9,152 nt of DNA from Legionella genomosp. 1 (GTDB lineage: Bacteria > Pseudomonadota > Gammaproteobacteria > Legionellales > Legionellaceae): contig CAMDJY010000046.1 of assembly GCA_945901145.1 (NCBI GenBank), positions 1 through 9,152 of the forward strand, given 5' to 3'. Every line of letters begins with the position of its first letter. Within the stretch, counting starts at the first letter, position 1. The translations under genes and the position numbers were made by a program. The notes beneath the pieces were generated by a model, which worked only from the letters and a program-made list of their open reading frames with translations, searched no databases and was not told the origin of the DNA. This document shows, one piece after another, positions 8,201 through 9,152 of the stretch.

Positions 8201-9150
8201 ACAGCAATTTCGCGTTGTTGCTCAATGCATTGATAGTAGGCTTCGCCAACGGTTAATTCCGTGCTTTGGGGATTAGTTTTTATGAGTAAGTAAGCTTGTT
8301 CCGCTTGGTCATAGGTTTCAATCGCTGCAGTAAGCTCTGTGGCTTGCTCTCTTAAAGAGGGGTGATCAGCCCTGGTCGTGGCGGTGAGGATGCTTTGTTG
8401 CTCAAGTTGTTGTGTTTGTAATTCTTCTAAAATCGCTTGGGTTTGCGCCAGCGGTTCTGCAAAAACATTTTTAGGCGCAAGCACTGTAATCGGGGTAGCG
8501 TGTTGCCTGTTTTCACTGAGGAACTTGATTAACTCTCTTGTGTGTCTTATTTCTTTTTGTTTCAAAAGAGGACACTCTAAGGCTAAGTAAAGGATAGTTG
8601 CTAAATGTGTTGTGATGGTATCTTGTTCTGACATGGGGGTGTGTCGGTGGCCCGTGAGATATTTAATACAAAAATCACGAAGTTTGGGTTGGTGTTGATT
8701 GAGTAAGTAATTTTTGGGGTGGTATCCGAGTTTCTGAAAAATTATTATATCTGTTGTTCTTGTCGAGTAACCTTTTGATATATATTTGAATGTGCTATGG
8801 TGTTCTGGTGGAATTTTTTGAATTTGTTTGGTTTCTTGATTGGCATAATAAAACTGATCATTAAATTTGATCAGGAGATCGAGCTTGGTGATATCTGGTG
8901 GATTTTCTTCGTTTTTTTGAATTGCTAACAAAATGGTAGCAAAATCATTTTGTTCTGGGTCTATTGATGAGTCAGCCACGCCATATGCATCATTTAGAAA
9001 AGCAATCTGCAGGTAGGTTTTGAAATTTAATATCATGTCTGCTTCAGAGATGTTTGATGATAATTTCATCATCGCTCGATCGGCTATTGTTGAGCATGCC
9101 TTATCTAAATAATTGATGTTATCATAATCCTCGCGCCATCTTTCTACTTC
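2248..9150 (-). CDS. giant DUF3638/DUF3645-like helicase-type ATPase with helical-repeat C-terminus (5' end outside window)
   Basis: At least 2300 residues, numbered here from the Met at 9072. The frame has no stop from there to the right edge (26 more codons, beginning EVERWREDYDN), and no good ribosome site precedes the ATG pair, so the true start lies outside. Regions in order: a mostly helical N-terminal part, with a Gln/Glu/Leu-rich coiled-coil-like stretch at about 205-265; then an ATPase core with LLRPNQ 448-453, Walker A-like MGGGKS 479-484, Walker B-like DVVIDEVH 613-620, GVSGT 912-916, DQAHSVGTDIK 1046-1056 and GAMRMRGL 1079-1086. From memory, the order and wording match eukaryotic DUF3638/DUF3645 proteins (MGEGKS, DESD, LDEAHTRGTDLK, MRMRKLG); GTDIK also recalls SecA motif V. 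A Gln-rich then Lys-rich linker at 1246-1285 leads to a further family-like segment (LVSNEEA, QIRYFNG) to about 1460. The last 800 or so residues are helical and repeat-like. No signal peptide or membrane span is seen, though the true N-terminus is missing. No OTU or other protease motif was recognised. The molecular role is unknown; ATP-driven remodelling is inferred from the motifs. A secreted effector role is speculative. Confidence 0.9.
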   Translation of the reverse strand, partial: EVERWREDYDNINYLDKACSTIADRAMMKLSSNISEADMILNFKTYLQIAFLNDAYGVADSSIDPEQNDFATILLAIQKNEENPPDITKLDLLIKFNDQFYYANQETKQIQKIPPEHHSTFKYISKGYSTRTTDIIIFQKLGYHPKNYLLNQHQPKLRDFCIKYLTGHRHTPMSEQDTITTHLATILYLALECPLLKQKEIRHTRELIKFLSENRQHATPITVLAPKNVFAEPLAQTQAILEELQTQQLEQQSILTATTRADHPSLREQATELTAAIETYDQAEQAYLLIKTNPQSTELTVGEAYYQCIEQQREIAVNALQSADVRQTLLQSVESSQNQLSTKMSNAWDRILTLANTHLDTSLNIQVAANQKHRLTQKDLLKAYFHANTADYIEITGLSAAEVTTLHHMIHDCMLLTIESQQTVKLKTILKKIPKENPDASALIQAFNLLTSRNLPEAANDPAIMLFQYEEEILLRPNQLHAIKNLLHTPKDPHHFNESIEKVIMGGGKSKVILPLLAQKKANGTNLVIHEVPRALLATNYADALQMSMRLFNQKPICFEFDRDSDCSPQSLQAIYQQFCEISANRNYLITTGESMQSLVLKYYELLLEEPQDPNQQETWQQQVYWAGKIADLLKERGDVVIDEVHLGLLLKRILNYTLGEAKSIDKQSVQHALDLFLFIQKLQSKQPNTIDPQQVKKDWGALDMTQLLEQLLSHQESPLHKACPDLLNHPELRAYLNNTKVPSFIDTLSPELKNTLAFYKEQLQMLPNTLNYKYKVEYGPSKQADKPAANRALAIPYAANDKACEQSRFGNTLETLNYSIQALFIEGLNQELLENIIKAWQKEALFEFINNNYPSLEETPTARKISQYLQGTSFKALSALNPKDSNQMANLLDEVRYNSYFLTQALQEDILPLITLEPAILHSDAYNHVSIYRSTQGVSGTPSNYTTFHQRLNFNDKTSLGSDGYIQAIIKHKQTNIHATDFTELKPYLESLLTTNSSAHALIDINATFAGISHVTVAQTLAELFETINPSIQYIQYFDDQDILRTYAIQQKKIVAFDANIPPEQRFTYYDQAHSVGTDIKQAKDASALCLIDETTQLQSFLQGAMRMRGLPEFQSIQIVVPKKMQHLSLDDILQSMTETETKQIQQDNFYAAVAKLKSIMRDHAIKEIAQVDDIKTKHRYATVFKHYFVTLRLNDLFAEYGAIYSMQNSKVLLEQLQADLTQEWKTKINTLNILWDNDKEQALTQELEDVIQQSHPHCPTEVKSPLSLDQGSEVQIQQETKKEQQQEVQQLALKQVEPKMLKPKKLTPWTEELLTNFIHQSNAIGISLPELFSPNLMMTEHYAYVHDEQKLSEIIGPYLKPVHIILFRLDKNNQLSAYLVSNEEAGQIKQLLKNQTKSSALPKIWLGTSLHTCLTGEPPENLKNRRDYQTLIEQIRYFNGNLLEILEQPTPLVWLDQQSPEKLEYFREHLMPYRRTAAMHFARLKQLLQDPMLGLDFISNHPFTNLSNFDWKQQYPKALPVEIATLTHLAQAIDHANQNFYCSIPIEQDLPPVLLSKEAMFFYEAHQKTLQQHSPEQFTEARDFFKTCQEAHDSATFDRILQKLQNDDLRLIASCIDALIKNPNFPQHGNQQKFDELCKMIHPTDHQLANLIDYAHNHHPELLDILYTNITPQSPKLPLTMTQLVQHLAASEPEHVIDYLIQHCTSETQAQEILATAQQLTPKQIEQLSLFAQNDASLALLLKHSPEIYNQRLSERTSWIEMAQQADESTQFKQAIQALGSHIYDVTGFSTLADHPKFLKEFIQTCSELTNDQLKHLMERAPDFKTLDLIIAKANNQIFVEELATALFAHRRLEGETIEKLINNPQVSLDFLLVYSKSGLYGRDSIMFATLNQHPEWLKGEYDEKIIEIFGSLLRKYSNIPLLEPAFVSLLLKNQTNTIAHQALDAIIYTRPEGVIKLCNEKNLILNAETFKLFTQKIRNSYRASSETTQFLLNQINNNPNNPSDTAEKKTEFFSCLKFILHYDFKDLELLKKIIAEATTAEQFTKIIDAILYSHSDSIFPEILIEHEKFTLDLALKLVERESLRTNGKIIDIFQKKFLSIAEPDQFIISYLARNNYKVETDMIIFIVNAFANLKPETLKTLTKQCKSAEILNPLIERFHDDIDFLNQIIENFSWYNTTKYLEKILTYPLPKTSILTLITKLNNYIDYRGQATEDCQRLSDLITQQEHADDEIFSKIFEKIHIDDISLSTLQRIVEKTTDKKQPWYLDALKKVQQEFKNQLSQEKPSPNDGADQKPGI
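4480..4506. repeat. perfect 10-bp inverted repeat (hairpin) inside the giant gene
   Basis: GAGCAAGACC at 4480-4489 and its exact complement GGTCTTGCTC at 4497-4506 flank a 7-base spacer, GGGGGTA. In the leftward transcript this gives a 10-bp stem with a C-rich loop, within codons for about residues 1523-1531 of the giant protein. A run of seven A on the + strand (4458-4464, U7 in the mRNA) lies about 15 bases past the stem, too far for a standard intrinsic terminator. Its function is unknown and it may be chance. Confidence 0.6.
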
Positions 9151-9152
9151 AC

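Noticed and set aside
3927..8590. Several short open frames (60-130 codons) on both strands within the giant gene
   Set aside because: All overlap a continuous, motif-bearing frame, show low-complexity or atypical composition, and have no independent support.
2248..9150. OTU or other deubiquitinase domain, suggested by the family's usual grouping
   Set aside because: No catalytic Asp-Gly-x-Cys-type motif with a matching His was seen in the visible sequence; such a domain could only lie upstream of the window.

Overview
The window reads as accessory or moderately conserved chromosome from an AT-leaning gammaproteobacterium. The best guess is a Legionellales-type bacterium (Legionella/Coxiella relatives). 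That guess rests on recalled protein-family distribution and on the very large eukaryote-like protein; no rRNA, tRNA or species marker is present to confirm it.

Left part, + strand (1-2235): the end of an ABC importer operon of the nitrate/sulfonate/taurine class. It holds the C-terminal half of a membrane permease that enters from the left edge, then after an 8-base gap an ATPase carrying an extra C-terminal 'AAA-associated' domain. No substrate-binding protein is in view, so the substrate cannot be named.

Middle (2236-2247): a 12-base convergent junction with an A/T tract and only weak hairpins.

Right part, - strand (2248 to the right edge): one giant open frame of at least 2300 codons. 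The first convenient ATG lies at 9070-9072, but the frame stays open without a stop to the right edge, so the gene is almost certainly 5'-truncated by the window. The protein has (i) a helical N-terminal part with a coiled-coil-like stretch; (ii) a helicase/SecA-like ATPase core whose ordered motifs (MGGGKS, DEVH, GVSGT, DQAHSVGTDIK, GAMRMRGL) match, as I recall them, the DUF3638/DUF3645 proteins best known from eukaryotes, which are often filed with OTU-type ubiquitin thioesterases; (iii) a Gln-rich then Lys-rich linker; (iv) a further conserved-looking segment; and (v) about 800 residues of helical-repeat-like sequence. It could be a secreted host-directed effector or an intracellular conflict protein; the window does not decide between these.

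The two units are transcribed toward each other and show no evident functional link. I saw no tRNA, rRNA, CRISPR array, insertion sequence or transposase. No gene-free stretch exceeds 300 bases.
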